DNA of 64,000 bases, taken from positions 35,331,299 to 35,395,298 of the forward strand of contig NC_031502.1 of assembly GCF_000237925.1 (NCBI RefSeq), read 5' to 3'. Source of the stretch: Schistosoma mansoni (Eukaryota > Platyhelminthes > Trematoda > Strigeidida > Schistosomatidae). The stretch's first letter is position 1; the number at the start of each line of letters is the position of its first letter. This document shows positions 35,410 to 47,375 of this stretch, one piece after another. The notes under the pieces were generated by a model, which worked only from the letters and a program-made list of their open reading frames with translations, was not told the DNA's origin and searched no databases. Position numbers and translations under genes: made by a program.

Positions 35410-35565
35410 TTGAATGAACTAATGATCCTTTTGTATTGATGACTGTTTTGATTTTGAATTCCAAATACAGTACATTCGTTCGTGCTCATCTAATACTTCT
35501 TGATTGAATCGCGTTATTGCTGGGATTACTAGTTCATACTATGATTCAATTACTCTTAATCATCA
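35410..35565 (+). repeat. Right LTR-like direct repeat
   Basis: Partner of 32590-32758 in the same orientation, with a handful of substitutions. It closes the ~3 kb gag-only element. Confidence 0.75.
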
Positions 35566-36489
35566 CACAGGGTCTTATGCATCCAAACAGTTTTGGAGCT
35601 TGTTTCGGGACTGCCTCACCCATCGTGTTGTCACCCACTAAGACATGGAAATGATGTGAAATTTGTGATGACCTATCGTCCAATGTTTCCCCTTGGAAAA
35701 GCTTTCTGATTCTTTGGCTGTCTGGCAAAGATAAGCTGTTCAGTATTTCTCGTCTTAAAATGGCGTATGATTGTGGTGTTAGTGGACTAAAGTCAAGTCA
35801 CAGACTTTGGTGACTACGGGTGGGAGGAAAGAGCATGAATCTCAGTAGCGAACTCCCTGAGATTTGATATTGTGTCTCTTGAAATAACGCTGTAGTAGAG
35901 TAAACCACAATTCGGGGTCACTACGGTCGAATTTCCGGAGTCGGACGTTCGTAGTCATAACAGTGTCTATCTATACCGGTGACAAATTACATTCGTTCTC
36001 CAGATTTTCGGTTTGGAATGAGTCTGATAAGTAGCATATAACGAATATTTATGCGATATGGACGGGTTAAAATAATGACTGCAACACGAATACTTTGCGA
36101 TAAAAAACTATATATATATATATATTTGTTGTGACTTTAAGCCAGGCAAATTATCACATGACGTATTCGTCAATCGGAATACGACGTATGCGATGGAATT
36201 TCGAACGGTTGAATGTATCATATTTACCGAACAATCCACAGCAAACGGACTGGGAAGTTCACCTTTAACCTGACGTGGACGCTCATTGGAATTTTATACT
36301 TCATACAATCTTAAGTGATACATACCGGTGTGAACCTCACATAGTCCCCAAAGATTGCGAGAAAAGTACAGTCATGAAGAATCGCACTCTTTGAATCATA
36401 AGATTCAAAAGGCACTACCATGTAAAGTACAAATGAAATAGTGTAAACGGCACATACATGTAATTCAAACGAGCAATGAGCCATTGCGT
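35566..36489. other. No gene recognised; TA microsatellite
   Basis: Contains a (TA)n run at about 36108-36126. Otherwise no gene or identifiable repeat. Confidence 0.5.
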
Positions 36490-37200
36490 AAAGGTGACAA
36501 AAGAATATGGGACTCAGTACCAGATAAAACTGATCGATAGTTTTATCTTCAATCCGAAAAGTTCATTTTGTTATGCAGCATCTCTCTGACAAGCCAAAAC
36601 GGAGAGTCCACAGTTGTTAGGTCATAATGGCCAAAATAATAACGACGGTGATGCTGCCAACCTTCTGGCAGAATAGTATTTTCAAACAGTTCGACCGCCA
36701 CGTGCAAACGACATGGACTAAAACTTCACCAGTAAGTCCACAGGACTGTCAGAAGTGAACCTAAGCTCTGACTTGGTGTATTGAAAACTGTAGCATATAC
36801 GCAAGGACTATTCTCTTGGCCTGGATAGTTTTCATGTTGCTGTACTGAGAGAAGCGATTGTAAACTAGGCAAAACTACCTAGCGTAATGTTCTCGCACTG
36901 GCTAAGCTAAACCACGGTCCCAAAAGTTGGAAGCTGACGCACATCATACCGATTTTCAAAGGAGATCAACACAGTGAACCTTCAAGCTGCCGGCCCGTAA
37001 GACTTCTCTCAATACCCTAAACAATTATGGTGTCCTTGATACGCGACTGCTATTATCCATAAGTTGCAATGTGACCAATAGTTCAAGTGACATGATATCG
37101 CGTGCCTTCGTAACTATTCCGTCACTCAACAGATGGTCCACAAAGCCTCATGTAGTTCACTCACCTGATCTGTTACGAGTCCTCGCTCTGACCGTAATCA
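36490..37200 (+). pseudogene. Decayed CR1-like remnant related to 8030-8600
   Basis: Blocks such as 'ggatcagtaccagataaa-ct-at', 'cttctggcagaa', 'gaa-ctga-c-ctgacttggtgta' and 'gaccgattttcaaagg' run in the same order as 8000-8540, with many indels. The coding frame is destroyed. Confidence 0.65.
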
Positions 37201-39500
37201 TGCTCCCTTAAATGTTGCTTTTACTTTGAATAAAACCCTGTCAAGTATTCCGAGCTACCTTAGGTTTGCAGTGAACCTGACAACAGAAAGAGCCACAGTC
37301 CAGGGTTGTGTTTTTACAATATCAAATGTATTAATGTTGGTAATACCAATTTTCGGTCGTTTGAACCGTGTTTGTTTAGTTTTCAGATTTCAATTTAAAT
37401 AAATGCTAACTGATTACGTTTATGTTCTAAGGTTTCTTCTGCACATCATTTTTACTAATTGTCGTTACTCAGGAACTTACTTCAACAATCAATATAATGG
37501 AAACTGCGTATTACTTATGAATGAACTAAAGAAGTTCGCATTATTATACCAGCTTCTGGTAAATCGCATGTGTCATAACAACTATGTACTCAAATGTTGA
37601 CGAAATAAATTACAACTAATGAATCAGAACTACTTTTAGTTACCAAATGAGTACATCCATTTTTTAAACGTGTTATCCTTATAATCAGTCCTTAACTCTC
37701 AACGAACTCTTAGCAGCTCAGCCCACCTGTTTACTGAGATATGACGATTTAATGAAGTATCTCCCTAATATCCCCATTTTGTAGTTGAAAAAAACAGACA
37801 ATAATTTAATAAGATATTCCTAATGTCAATTAGAAATACGTATTTCAAAACATTGATAATAATGTACATGTCATGAGTGAACCTTCTTTATAGTCTTCAA
37901 AACTAAAATGCAACGATAAGAGGGTAGAACTATCATAGGTTTTCCTCACAAACCTTCCACGACTACTAATTTTATAACAGTCATATTACAAGTTGCCATT
38001 GTTGAGAACATGACCACTCAAGAGAAAAGTCATAGGTTACAGTGAAGATAGAGTAAACTTATAAGCACTTTATAAACTATAGTATGTGTAGAAAAACTAC
38101 ACATTTTGTTTGAGGGCCAGTGATATTATTAGACTGATTAAACAGAAGTGAAACAGGTTTCAAATATACTGCCAGATTGTTGAAAGTCAAATGTGTAAAT
38201 TACCAAAGTACTGATCATCAACTGGCTTTTAACGTACTAGATGTGATTTTGCTACTTGTTCCTTTCGATAATATTGATTAAACCTGGGAGTACTACTCCA
38301 GTTAGAGCCAGAAAGCATAACACAGAAGTGTGACGATATTTGGGACTCCTTGGTAACACACATTCACGAAGGTACACACGATTGGACGTATTGCTCACAG
38401 CAAATATGGCAGTCATCAATATGCAGTAAAATAGTCTGCATTCTTTTTGTCTATCTGAAAGGATATTTGATACTACAGACCAATAATTAACATCTATTCA
38501 AATCATGAAGAACTTTTGCGATAAGGACTATTAAGTTCTGATGTTAACTGGACAAAATATTTGTTCTTAAACAACTCATCTATGATTCCAACTGATTTTA
38601 ATGAACAGGTCTAATAAAATACAGATTATTGTACACCAAAAAGCAGAAGCCCGCTGAATAGTTACCTCAGGTTTTTCTATCAAATTAATTTTATCGTCAA
38701 CATATAATCTTTCTTTATTACCTATAACGAGTTAAGTTCTCGAAGATTACGACGTCAAAACGTATGAGGGGAAGACGTACATTTACATGCAGAAACTGAA
38801 CATGCCCAAAACCAATAATAAATTAAACTAGTAAAACATCTGCTTAAACATTTGAACTATCAACATCATCGGTTGAATACATTACTTGTTAACCATAACA
38901 GTGATTAGATATTCAGGTGTAACGAAAGTTTTCTACCTTGACGCAACGAAAACAATTTATTTGGTCGTCGTAAAGTCTGCTGAACCAATTAAATTTTACC
39001 TTCCGTGATTACTTAATATTCTACAATAAAAATAATGCTTTAAAATCCACTGTGGCGTGCGATGGTGGCTAGTATAGGCGTAAGCTGGAAGAAGGAAAAA
39101 GGTTCAAACGAAAACGATACCAGTTAGTGAGGTCACTGATTTCTAAAATGAGCGGCGTTTATAAATGTAAAGTTACTGGATGGAGTCGATGCAATCAGAG
39201 GCTTAATATTATGTCTGGCAAAACGTGATGTTTATCTGACCAATGCAGATGTATTTATTATATTCCTCTCAATTTTGAGCTTTGCTACAATTTCACACTT
39301 CTTATTTCACGATTCCATTTATTTTTGAATTCTATACTCTTCACAGTCACCAACACTACTATTTTGAAAACATTGCCTTACATATATCCCTATCCTGACG
39401 TGAATTGTGGCACCTTGGACCGATACACGATTGCACCAGATCCTAGATTGCTCATGAAAGATTAAATGAACAGCCATCAACACCCTAAACATTCATCCAA
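37201..39500. other. No gene recognised
   Basis: AT-rich intergenic DNA. A 65-codon frame at 37403-37600 is likely chance. No domain, tRNA or repeat assignable. Confidence 0.45.
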
Positions 39501-39527
39501 TAGCCCATGGGCAGGAGTCCCGCTATA

Positions 39528-39920
39528 ATGTTGTTAAATAAGTAGGTAACAGAACTACTTAGTGTAAGGAGGGCTCGTCGGCAGACTCTAGGAAGCCTTA
39601 AGAAGCCCAGGAAGAGCCACAGACATTCCATCTAATCACGGCTAGGGGAATGTTCTAGAATGTCGACGTGTAGCTTCCCCATTGGATGGATTAGCATGAC
39701 CCCTATGTGCCTATTGGTTGACCGAAATGATGATTTACATTCAGCCAAAAAACTATAAATACACGAGATTTCTGTACTATATTTTGACACTGATTTGGGG
39801 AATAAACTTCCTACTTACTAGTCCTTGTCTTCTCTCTTTGCGACGTTGCGGGTTCTATCGTTCAAGTAGTCTAGTAGTACGCGGCATATTAAGAATCAAG
39901 GCTCTAGATATAACACTTAG
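39528..39920 (+). repeat. Probable solo LTR
   Basis: A segment of ordinary LTR size runs from TGTTGTTAAATAAG to GATATAACA (TG...CA ends). It contains a TATA-like box (tataaatacacg, ~39755) followed ~50-60 bases later by AATAAA (~39801). No internal coding region accompanies it. The ends and the absence of a clear target duplication make the boundaries uncertain. Confidence 0.45.
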
Positions 39921-40111
39921 TAATCAAGAAATTACACGCCAGCTGAAGATTACATAACGACAGAAATAGCTCACAAGGTCTCAATAATATGAATATATGA
40001 AATATAAATCATGTCAAAATACAGAAATAATTAAATAAAGTAAACAAACACCATAGAAAATAACCTGGTAACTAGAATAACAGAAAAATAAAAGTAAGAT
40101 TTACTTGTCAT

Positions 40112-43100
40112 TCATGCATACAACTGTCTTCTACACTGAATCCCTACATCCAGTATATGTTTCAAATAGGCTTGTATATCGGATTCTTCGTCAAAAACAT
40201 TTCCAGAACGCACTTTTTCCGAAATATAATTAGCCACTTTACTCAAATCATCTAGAACATTTGAAGCCTGTAATATTTTCAAAGCAGTTACGTGTGAATT
40301 CGATTTCGCATTACTGTTGCTTTCCAATTCAGTTTTAGATTTTAATGCTTCAAACAACCAATCAATCAACTCAGGTACACATTTTCCAGGTGCTGTCACT
40401 GGCCAACCATTAATAATTTGAGCAAATAAACAGGTAGCTGCTAAAGTTGCAGTTGTCGCAACTTTTAGTAAATCATTATTAATTTTAGCATTACATACTG
40501 ATTCCTTTAGTTGCATTTCAACTTGAATGGCTAATTCATTAGCTTTAAGTCGTTCGTCTCGTTCTCGTTTATTATTATGACTATTAGGTGGATGAAATAC
40601 GGAAATAGTCAAGCCGAGAATGTCAACTGATAGATTTTTTATTGGAGTATAAAATGTATCAAGTGATGTTAGATTATTTTGTCCAACTTTAAAGCTGTCC
40701 AAAACTTGCTGTATAGCACTGCTTATTGAAACTGCATCTGGTAAATTAGTATGTTTTAACAATTCTATCAAACGATGATACGATTCAATGCTTAATGATT
40801 CTGTAATATTTGATTTGACATTGTTATTTTGTGTTGAATCTGAAGAGTTTGTTTTTAATGGACCATTTTTACTAGTTGTAGATCCAGGCCATGGAATTCC
40901 GAATTCATACGAAATATGATCACATAGCTGCCGAACAATAGGCATACCATAATTTTTCAGAAGATGAATTAATAATTGGTTTCTTAGGGTATCATGATTT
41001 ATTGAAGAGATCCCTCTCTCTAACAACTGAAGTAATAAATGAAAAGTTCATCTTTAGCCACAAAAGTAAATGTACATGATAATAATGACAAATATAAGAG
41101 ATTATGGTCCCTAGTTTAGATTTTTTATTAAGCATTGAAAATATCCGACTGTGCGGAATATCTGAATTATGATTTTGTGGGAGTAATGCACTACAAAATT
41201 ACAATAAAACAATGAATACACTCTACTTCGTACTGCTAAAACATCGTAAAGCTACAAAACTCTATGTAGTGCTACACGTATATATATAAGGGAACATCCG
41301 AAAACCGGAGGTGCATGAAATACGGTTACTATGATGAAACTTTAAAACATTCATGCAAAGATAATCTTTATGGTGATTTTCTCTGGGGAACCCATGGAAA
41401 ATACACAATGAAGAGTGTTTCGGTTAAGATTGTGGATTCCTGAGTTTAAGAACCTAAATCTCTGAGTGAAAATGACAGTTATGTTACGACATAAGAAATA
41501 AAGTTGGAAACGCTAATAACTGTATTCCCAACATAAACACATTTGTCTCGAGACAAATATCCCTTAAGCAAGCTGTTTGAAGGGTTTGATGCAATTTATT
41601 ATTAAAAGGTTCCAAAAGAAAAAAGCAACCATCTGACCCAAAGTGATTTTCATTCAGTCAGTTATGATCAAAAACTTGAAAATTTTATTACCTGTAAACT
41701 GAGAACCATACTATTAACCACTTCCTGTGTTTGCAACTTTTTCTGACGATCGAAGTTAGCACCTGCATTCGGTGAAACCAGTGAACCAATATATCTTATA
41801 AATGATTGTTGTAAAGTAAGTTCCAACACATCAGCGACCTGATCAATCACTTCACTGGGCACATCACTTGGTAACTGTGAAGACAAAATACTTCTAACGT
41901 CGTCCATGAGAACATAACGAGCAAAAAGATCTTTAATTAGTGACTGGGAATCACCAATGCCACTAGAAAAGTTATTTTCTGGATCATTAGCGGCTGATGA
42001 ACTACTCGTCTTACGTTTACTTGGATTATACTTTTTCTTAACGTTTTTGGTCTTAATTTCACGTGCACCAAAACCAAATCCACCTTTGGACAATGTAACT
42101 GCTTGTTTAGGTGTATTAACTTCTACGGATTGTTGTTGAGTTGGACTTGACAGGATTGCATGATGTTCGTGGTGGAAGGCTGTCTGAGCTTTTTTCTTTA
42201 AATACGTGTCAATAAAAGCTTCGCACCTTTCAATGAATTTGTCAGCAATTAAATATGTTTCAAGTAATTTCACCGGAGCATCTTTTAACAGAGGGTTAAC
42301 TAGTGCCGATCTTTCATTTGAATCTAATCCATTTGGAATATAATGGGATAGGTCTATCCAAGATACATCTCGGACTACCCCTGAAATGAGGGATTTTAAC
42401 TGATCGACTATTAATGGATTGACCGTAAGACCTGGTAGATGTATAGCACTCGGAAATTCAGTTTTTAAATATGAACTTGGATCAGGAATATTCAGTCGTT
42501 TTAAATAGTTCCACTCAACATATCCGTTTTGAGAGTAAAATGAATTGATGTATGTATCCTCAGCATAAGTATAACATTTTGGAACAAAGCCGCTACGACC
42601 GGCAATTAGATTACCATACAATCGACCGGTACTGATAAGACTAGAGACAATACTATTAATTAAATTTTCAGGAATTTGAAGTTTTGAAGCAACTGAACTT
42701 AAATTAACGGGACGGATAACACCTGTAAAATAACCTCGGATTTTCGCCTTAGTAGCATTAAGAAAAGTATCTGTGAAGTACTTCTCGCCATATTTATGTA
42801 CATGAAATAAAGTGCTTTGATACTCTTGCATGATACTTGATATAAATGTTGTAGGCAGATTAAACATGATAGTTAGTTCACCAATACTAGTCTGGCCATG
42901 CTCTTCTAGTCGATCAAGTATTTCATGAGCTACACGTCGAACATATGAACTGTTGACAACTTCACTAGGTATACTGATCAAACGACAAGGTGTCTTGTTT
43001 TGCGCATCTAAGTTTATCAATTCAGTGACTCTCGATTCAATGATATCGAAATCCACATCAAGATTTGATGCTAGTTCTGTAAGTGTAATTCTACCAGAGT

Positions 43101-43314
43101 GTGCTTCAACTTCATCTCGGATTTCCTTATCAAGCTCGTCCCGAGTTAAATATGACCGCCCATCAGTTGAGAAAATCAGTTTTAATCTATTCACAGACAT
43201 TAAGTGTCGTATAATATCGACCCATGTTCTATCAGATAGTTTACAGATATTAGGTTGATTTTGTGTTTCTTTGAGTTTACTAGCTAGTTCTCGCACCTCA
43301 TCCCAAGTTGCCAT
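40112..43314 (-). CDS. UFL1: E3 UFM1-protein ligase 1 homologue (two exons)
   Basis: UFL1 transfers the ubiquitin-like UFM1 to targets such as ribosomal protein uL24 at the ER membrane, together with DDRGK1 and CDK5RAP3. Exon 1 (43314-41692) and exon 2 (41026-40112) join in phase 0 across a 665-base GT-AG intron to give 845 residues (human about 794). The N-terminus (MATWDEVRELASKLKETQ) and blocks such as LTRDELDKEIRDEVEAHSGR, LINSIVSSLISTGRLYG, YINSFYSQNGYVEWNYL and KFIERCEAFIDTYLKKKA follow the family from end to end. A basic Lys/Ser-rich linker (GAREIKTKNVKKKYNPSKRK) at ~419-438 matches the equivalent region of animal UFL1. Exon 2 contains PGKCVPELIDWLFEALKSK, matching the conserved 'PGRCVPQII' block. 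Frame fully open. Residues 1-382 are duplicated elsewhere in the window. Confidence 0.96.
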
Positions 43315-43761
43315 ATTGTATCAGGAACCGAAAAACACGTAATATTTCTGGAATGTCTGTATACAGAAAATGGATAAACTCCATAAAATCAATCGATAGA
43401 ATAAGGTTTAAATCCAACATGCAAACAGTAATGTATAACTTTTATATCACATACTGGTAGAAAAACTAAGGGGCACGATTGAGCAAGATATTGCATAGAT
43501 TTTTATATTCATGAAGACTAATATACCTTGGGAGCTATATAGCACCTAACAGTCAGTAAAATTAGAAAATGATTCGTCTGCTACTCGTAAACATATGTCA
43601 ATTACGTCCATAGTGAGATATCTAACTGATAATTAAATGGTGAGTGAATAATCTGTGTAACATTGCTCTCTACATTACACCACCGTATAAGACCAGGATA
43701 CTAAAGGTGAAAGAAGTGTATATATTGCAATCATTTGGTCTCGATGAGTCATTACTTCAAT
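43315..43761 (-). promoter_or_regulatory. UFL1 upstream region, duplicated
   Basis: These ~447 bases between the UFL1 ATG and segment X should hold its 5' UTR and proximal promoter. The same sequence lies upstream of the truncated copy (45378-45824) with only isolated substitutions. I cannot mark individual promoter elements with confidence. Confidence 0.4.
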
Positions 43762-44227
43762 GTGCCAGAACTAGGAACTAATTGATGGTTCAAAATTTTC
43801 AACAACCCACAGGATTAAACCTACTAACATCCTGTCTTCATTGCTCTCTCTTAATCCTCTTAGAATTTGAAGATTTTTGTGCTATTTCAGTATAAGACAA
43901 CATCGATCAATAAGCAAGTGAAACGAGTTTGCGCATGACCGATGAACTTACTTGGATAATATTAGAGCTGACAGATACACAGGATAGCGGTATTTTTCCT
44001 CATTGAAAAGACTTTTGTAATTTCGATCGTTTACAACTCGTCAAGACTTAGTTTAATTGAATTATTATCAATTAAATTATTTTAGAAACATCGTTCTTAC
44101 AAAGGGTTTAGCACCTATACTATTTTTGAATACAGAAGCACTTTAGTCATTGCACTTTTTGAACTTAGCTGTTCATGGTGTGTTTTTACTTTAACCCAGC
44201 ATTTCCTGGTTATCGGCTTTCGCCTTT
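43752..44227 (+). repeat. Segment X, second copy
   Basis: Nearly identical to 25989-26475 and 45815-46290. It begins 'ttacttcaatgtgccagaac' and ends 'cggctttcgccttt', where it meets the truncated UFL1 copy. This is the X copy inside the tandem unit. Confidence 0.9.
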
Positions 44228-45377
44228 AATAGTGGTGAAAGGCTGTCTGAGCTTTTTTCTTTAAATACGTGTCAATAAAAGCTTCGCACCTTTCAATGAA
44301 TTTGTCAGCAATTAAATATGTTTCAAGTAATTTCACCGGAGCATCTTTTAACAGAGGGTTAACTAGTGCCGATCTTTCATTTGAATCTAATCCATTTGGA
44401 ATATAATGGGATAGGTCTATCCAAGATACATCTCGGACTACCCCTGAAATGAGGGATTTTAACTGATCGACTATTAATGGATTGACCGTAAGACCTGGTA
44501 GATGTATAGCACTCGGAAATTCAGTTTTTAAATATGAACTTGGATCAGGAATATTCAGTCGTTTTAAATAGTTCCACTCAACATATCCGTTTTGAGAGTA
44601 AAATGAATTGATGTATGTATCCTCAGCATAAGTATAACATTTTGGAACAAAGCCGCTACGACCGGCAATTAGATTACCATACAATCGACCGGTACTGATA
44701 AGACTAGAGACAATACTATTAATTAAATTTTCAGGAATTTGAAGTTTTGAAGCAACTGAACTTAAATTAACGGGACGGATAACACCTGTAAAATAACCTC
44801 GGATTTTCGCCTTAGTAGCATTAAGAAAAGTATCTGTGAAGTACTTCTCGCCATATTTATGTACATGAAATAAAGTGCTTTGATACTCTTGCATGATACT
44901 TGATATAAATGTTGTAGGCAGATTAAACATGATAGTTAGTTCACCAATACTAGTCTGGCCATGCTCTTCTAGTCGATCAAGTATTTCATGAGCTACACGT
45001 CGAACATATGAACTGTTGACAACTTCACTAGGTATACTGATCAAACGACAAGGTGTCTTGTTTTGCGCATCTAAGTTTATCAATTCAGTGACTCTCGATT
45101 CAATGATATCGAAATCCACATCAAGATTTGATGCTAGTTCTGTAAGTGTAATTCTACCAGAGTGTGCTTCAACTTCATCTCGGATTTCCTTATCAAGCTC
45201 GTCCCGAGTTAAATATGACCGCCCATCAGTTGAGAAAATCAGTTTTAATCTATTCACAGACATTAAGTGTCGTATAATATCGACCCATGTTCTATCAGAT
45301 AGTTTACAGATATTAGGTTGATTTTGTGTTTCTTTGAGTTTACTAGCTAGTTCTCGCACCTCATCCCAAGTTGCCAT
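44226..45377 (-). CDS. Truncated tandem copy of UFL1 exon 1
   Basis: An open frame of 383 codons whose first 382 residues equal UFL1, including the same start and the winged-helix-rich N-terminal part. It ends after KKKAQTAFHH with a Tyr and a stop supplied by segment X. Its homology to the full gene starts at 44232 (equivalent to 42169; offset 2063) and runs on through the upstream region to 45824. It lacks the basic linker, the C-terminal half and the intron. Because it keeps the promoter-proximal region, it could be transcribed and yield an N-terminal fragment. An assembly artefact (haplotype or collapsed repeat) is possible. Confidence 0.9.
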   Translation of the reverse strand: MATWDEVRELASKLKETQNQPNICKLSDRTWVDIIRHLMSVNRLKLIFSTDGRSYLTRDELDKEIRDEVEAHSGRITLTELASNLDVDFDIIESRVTELINLDAQNKTPCRLISIPSEVVNSSYVRRVAHEILDRLEEHGQTSIGELTIMFNLPTTFISSIMQEYQSTLFHVHKYGEKYFTDTFLNATKAKIRGYFTGVIRPVNLSSVASKLQIPENLINSIVSSLISTGRLYGNLIAGRSGFVPKCYTYAEDTYINSFYSQNGYVEWNYLKRLNIPDPSSYLKTEFPSAIHLPGLTVNPLIVDQLKSLISGVVRDVSWIDLSHYIPNGLDSNERSALVNPLLKDAPVKLLETYLIADKFIERCEAFIDTYLKKKAQTAFHHY

Positions 45378-45814
45378 ATTGTATCAGGAACCGAAAAACA
45401 CGTAATATTTCTGGAATGTCTGTATACAGAAAATGGATAAACTCCATAAAATCAATTGATAGAATAAGGTTTAAATCCAACATGCAAACAGTAATGTATA
45501 ACTTTTATATCACATACTGGTAGAAAAACTAAGGGGCACGATTGAGCAAGATATTGCATAGATTTTTATATTCATGAAGACTAATATACCTTGGGAGCTA
45601 TATAGCACCTAACAGTCAGTAAAATTAGAAAATGATTCGTCTGCTACTCGTAAACATATGTCAATTACGTCCATAGTGAGATATCTAACTGATAATTAAA
45701 TGGTGAGTGAATAATCTGTGTAACATTGCTCTCTACATTACACCACCGTATAAGACCAGGATACTAAAGGTGAAAGAAGTGTATATATTGCAATCATTTG
45801 GTCTCGATGAGTCA

Positions 45815-46385
45815 TTACTTCAATGTGCCAGAACTAGGAACTAATTGATGGTTCAAAATTTTCAACAACCCACAGGATTAAACCTACTAACATCCTGTCT
45901 TCATTGCTCTCTCTTAATCCTCTTAGAATTTGAAGATTTTTGTGCTATTTCAGTATAAGACAACATCGATCAATAAGCAAGTGAAACGAGTTTGCGCATG
46001 ACCGATGAACTTACTTGGATAATATTAGAGCTGACAGATACACAGGATAGCGGTATTTTTCCTCACTGAAAAGACTTTTGTAATTTCGATCGTTTACAAC
46101 TCGTCAAGACTTAGTTTAATTGAATTATTATCAATTAAATTATTTTAGAAACATCGTTCTTACAAAGGGTTTAGCACCTATACTATTTTTGAATACAGAA
46201 GCACTTTAGTCATTGCACTTTTTGAACTTAGCTGTTCATGGTGTGTTTTTACTTTAACCCAGCTTTTCCTGGTTATCGGCTTTTGCCTATGTGACCTTCT
46301 TTCTTCCAATCTATCTGAAAATCTTCGAGTGATAACTAGACAGTGTAAAGAAAGTAATTGTTAACGCCCAGGTTGTCGATACCCG
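45815..46385 (+). repeat. Segment X, third copy, leading into ORF1
   Basis: Third copy of segment X. Here it continues without a break (gcctatgtgaccttctttc...) to the ATG at 46386, supporting the view that X is the 5' UTR of the + strand element that follows. Confidence 0.8.
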
Positions 46386-47360
46386 ATGGATAGTGAGATG
46401 CAGTGTGGTAAGCGTAAAGGGTGGTACGATGAAGTCTGTACTAATCAAATACATGCAGTGTTAACACGCTATAGTAGACCCGGATGCCTGTGGCTATGCC
46501 AGCAGTGCTACTTAGAAGTAATTAGCTTGTTATCAGGAGCGATTGAAATATTGAACGTAGCTAAAATGCAGGATATTAAGCATAACTCTACTAGACTTCA
46601 ACATGATGATGCTTCGTCTGTCAGTAAAAAAAAGTCGGTGTACGATCGTCTAAACAAGCACAAAGCTGATTGGCTTACCCGAGCCGAGGAAAGAAGGACC
46701 ACCTTCAAGGAGGTCGAACAGCGACATTTCATTGCCCCCAAAATGCCCTGGTACGGCCGAGAGTGGAGAGAGCCCGCTCTCCCTCTTGAAATGCTCTCAC
46801 ATGGCCACGCGTATACAGCCTCTACCAGGGAAGTCCTACTCACTGCCTTCTCGTGGCGAGGGTGTTGTTCACGAAAGTGAGAGGACGAAAAGTGAATGTC
46901 CAGCGCTGTAACCGGGTTGGTGGACACGGAGGGTCCACCTAGGGGAGTTGGAAAACCCTGATTTCAAACCAATGGTACACATGGGCTCCAGTATCCTGAG
47001 GGAACAAATGGCGCATGAACCAATCGTTGGTTACCGGATACCATGGGACGGCATCTTCTCACGATGCTCCACTACCTTGTGAGTTAGACCTCTAGGTCAA
47101 AGGCTCCGGGTGTGGCCCCTTAAGAAAACCACCTGTTTCAGTTTGGGCACCTGGGCAGTATCACAGCCCTCACAAAAATCGAATGAGATTTGTGTGGCGC
47201 ATATGTATCTGGTACTCTCTTGTACCAATATTTATGTGTATAAATAATAAAATAATAATAAATAGGTCGAACAGAAACGAAAACTCAGTCGAATACATAT
47301 CAAAGCGTTTCTTCTGTGTCTCGTTCATCAAACAGCACTAGTCAGGATCCCCCTGGGGGA
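46386..47360 (+). mobile_element. CR1-like ORF1 start, cut by SINE
   Basis: The frame from 46386 encodes a Cys-rich start (CGKRKGWYDEVCTN ... YSRPGCLWLCQQCYLEV) resembling the zinc-finger region of CR1-like ORF1 proteins. It is followed by a charged region (KKKSVYDRLNKHKADWLTR) to EVEQ at 46721, where a SINE-like repeat is inserted. Beyond it, 47275-47360 reads Ser/Thr-rich sequence (QSNTYQSVSSVSRSSNSTS) to a stop in a shifted frame. I infer that this ORF1 belongs to the same element as the RT remains at 48.3-50.6 kb. Confidence 0.6.
46722..47264 (+). mobile_element. SINE-like repeat, copy 2, with 10-base target duplication
   Basis: The decamer ggtcgaacag lies at 46712-46721 and again at 47265-47274, exactly after the AAT-rich tail, the signature of LINE-machinery insertion. 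The body from ~46740 matches copy 1 at 33028-33543. A sequence near the 5' end (acggccgagagtgg) resembles a tRNA-type box A, but I could not find a matching box B at the right distance. It has a 53-codon pseudo-coding stretch that is simply read-through of the interrupted ORF1. Confidence 0.9.
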
Positions 47361-47375
47361 ACAAAACTGTAGAGC

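Noticed and set aside
42953-43258. 101-codon + strand frame, identical copy at 45016-45321
   Set aside because: It is the antisense shadow of UFL1 exon 1. Its repetition only reflects the UFL1 duplication.
46740-46870. Possible hammerhead ribozyme in the SINE-like repeat
   Set aside because: Schistosome Sm-alpha elements carry hammerheads, so I looked for the CUGAUGA...GAAA core. It is not present here in the required order.
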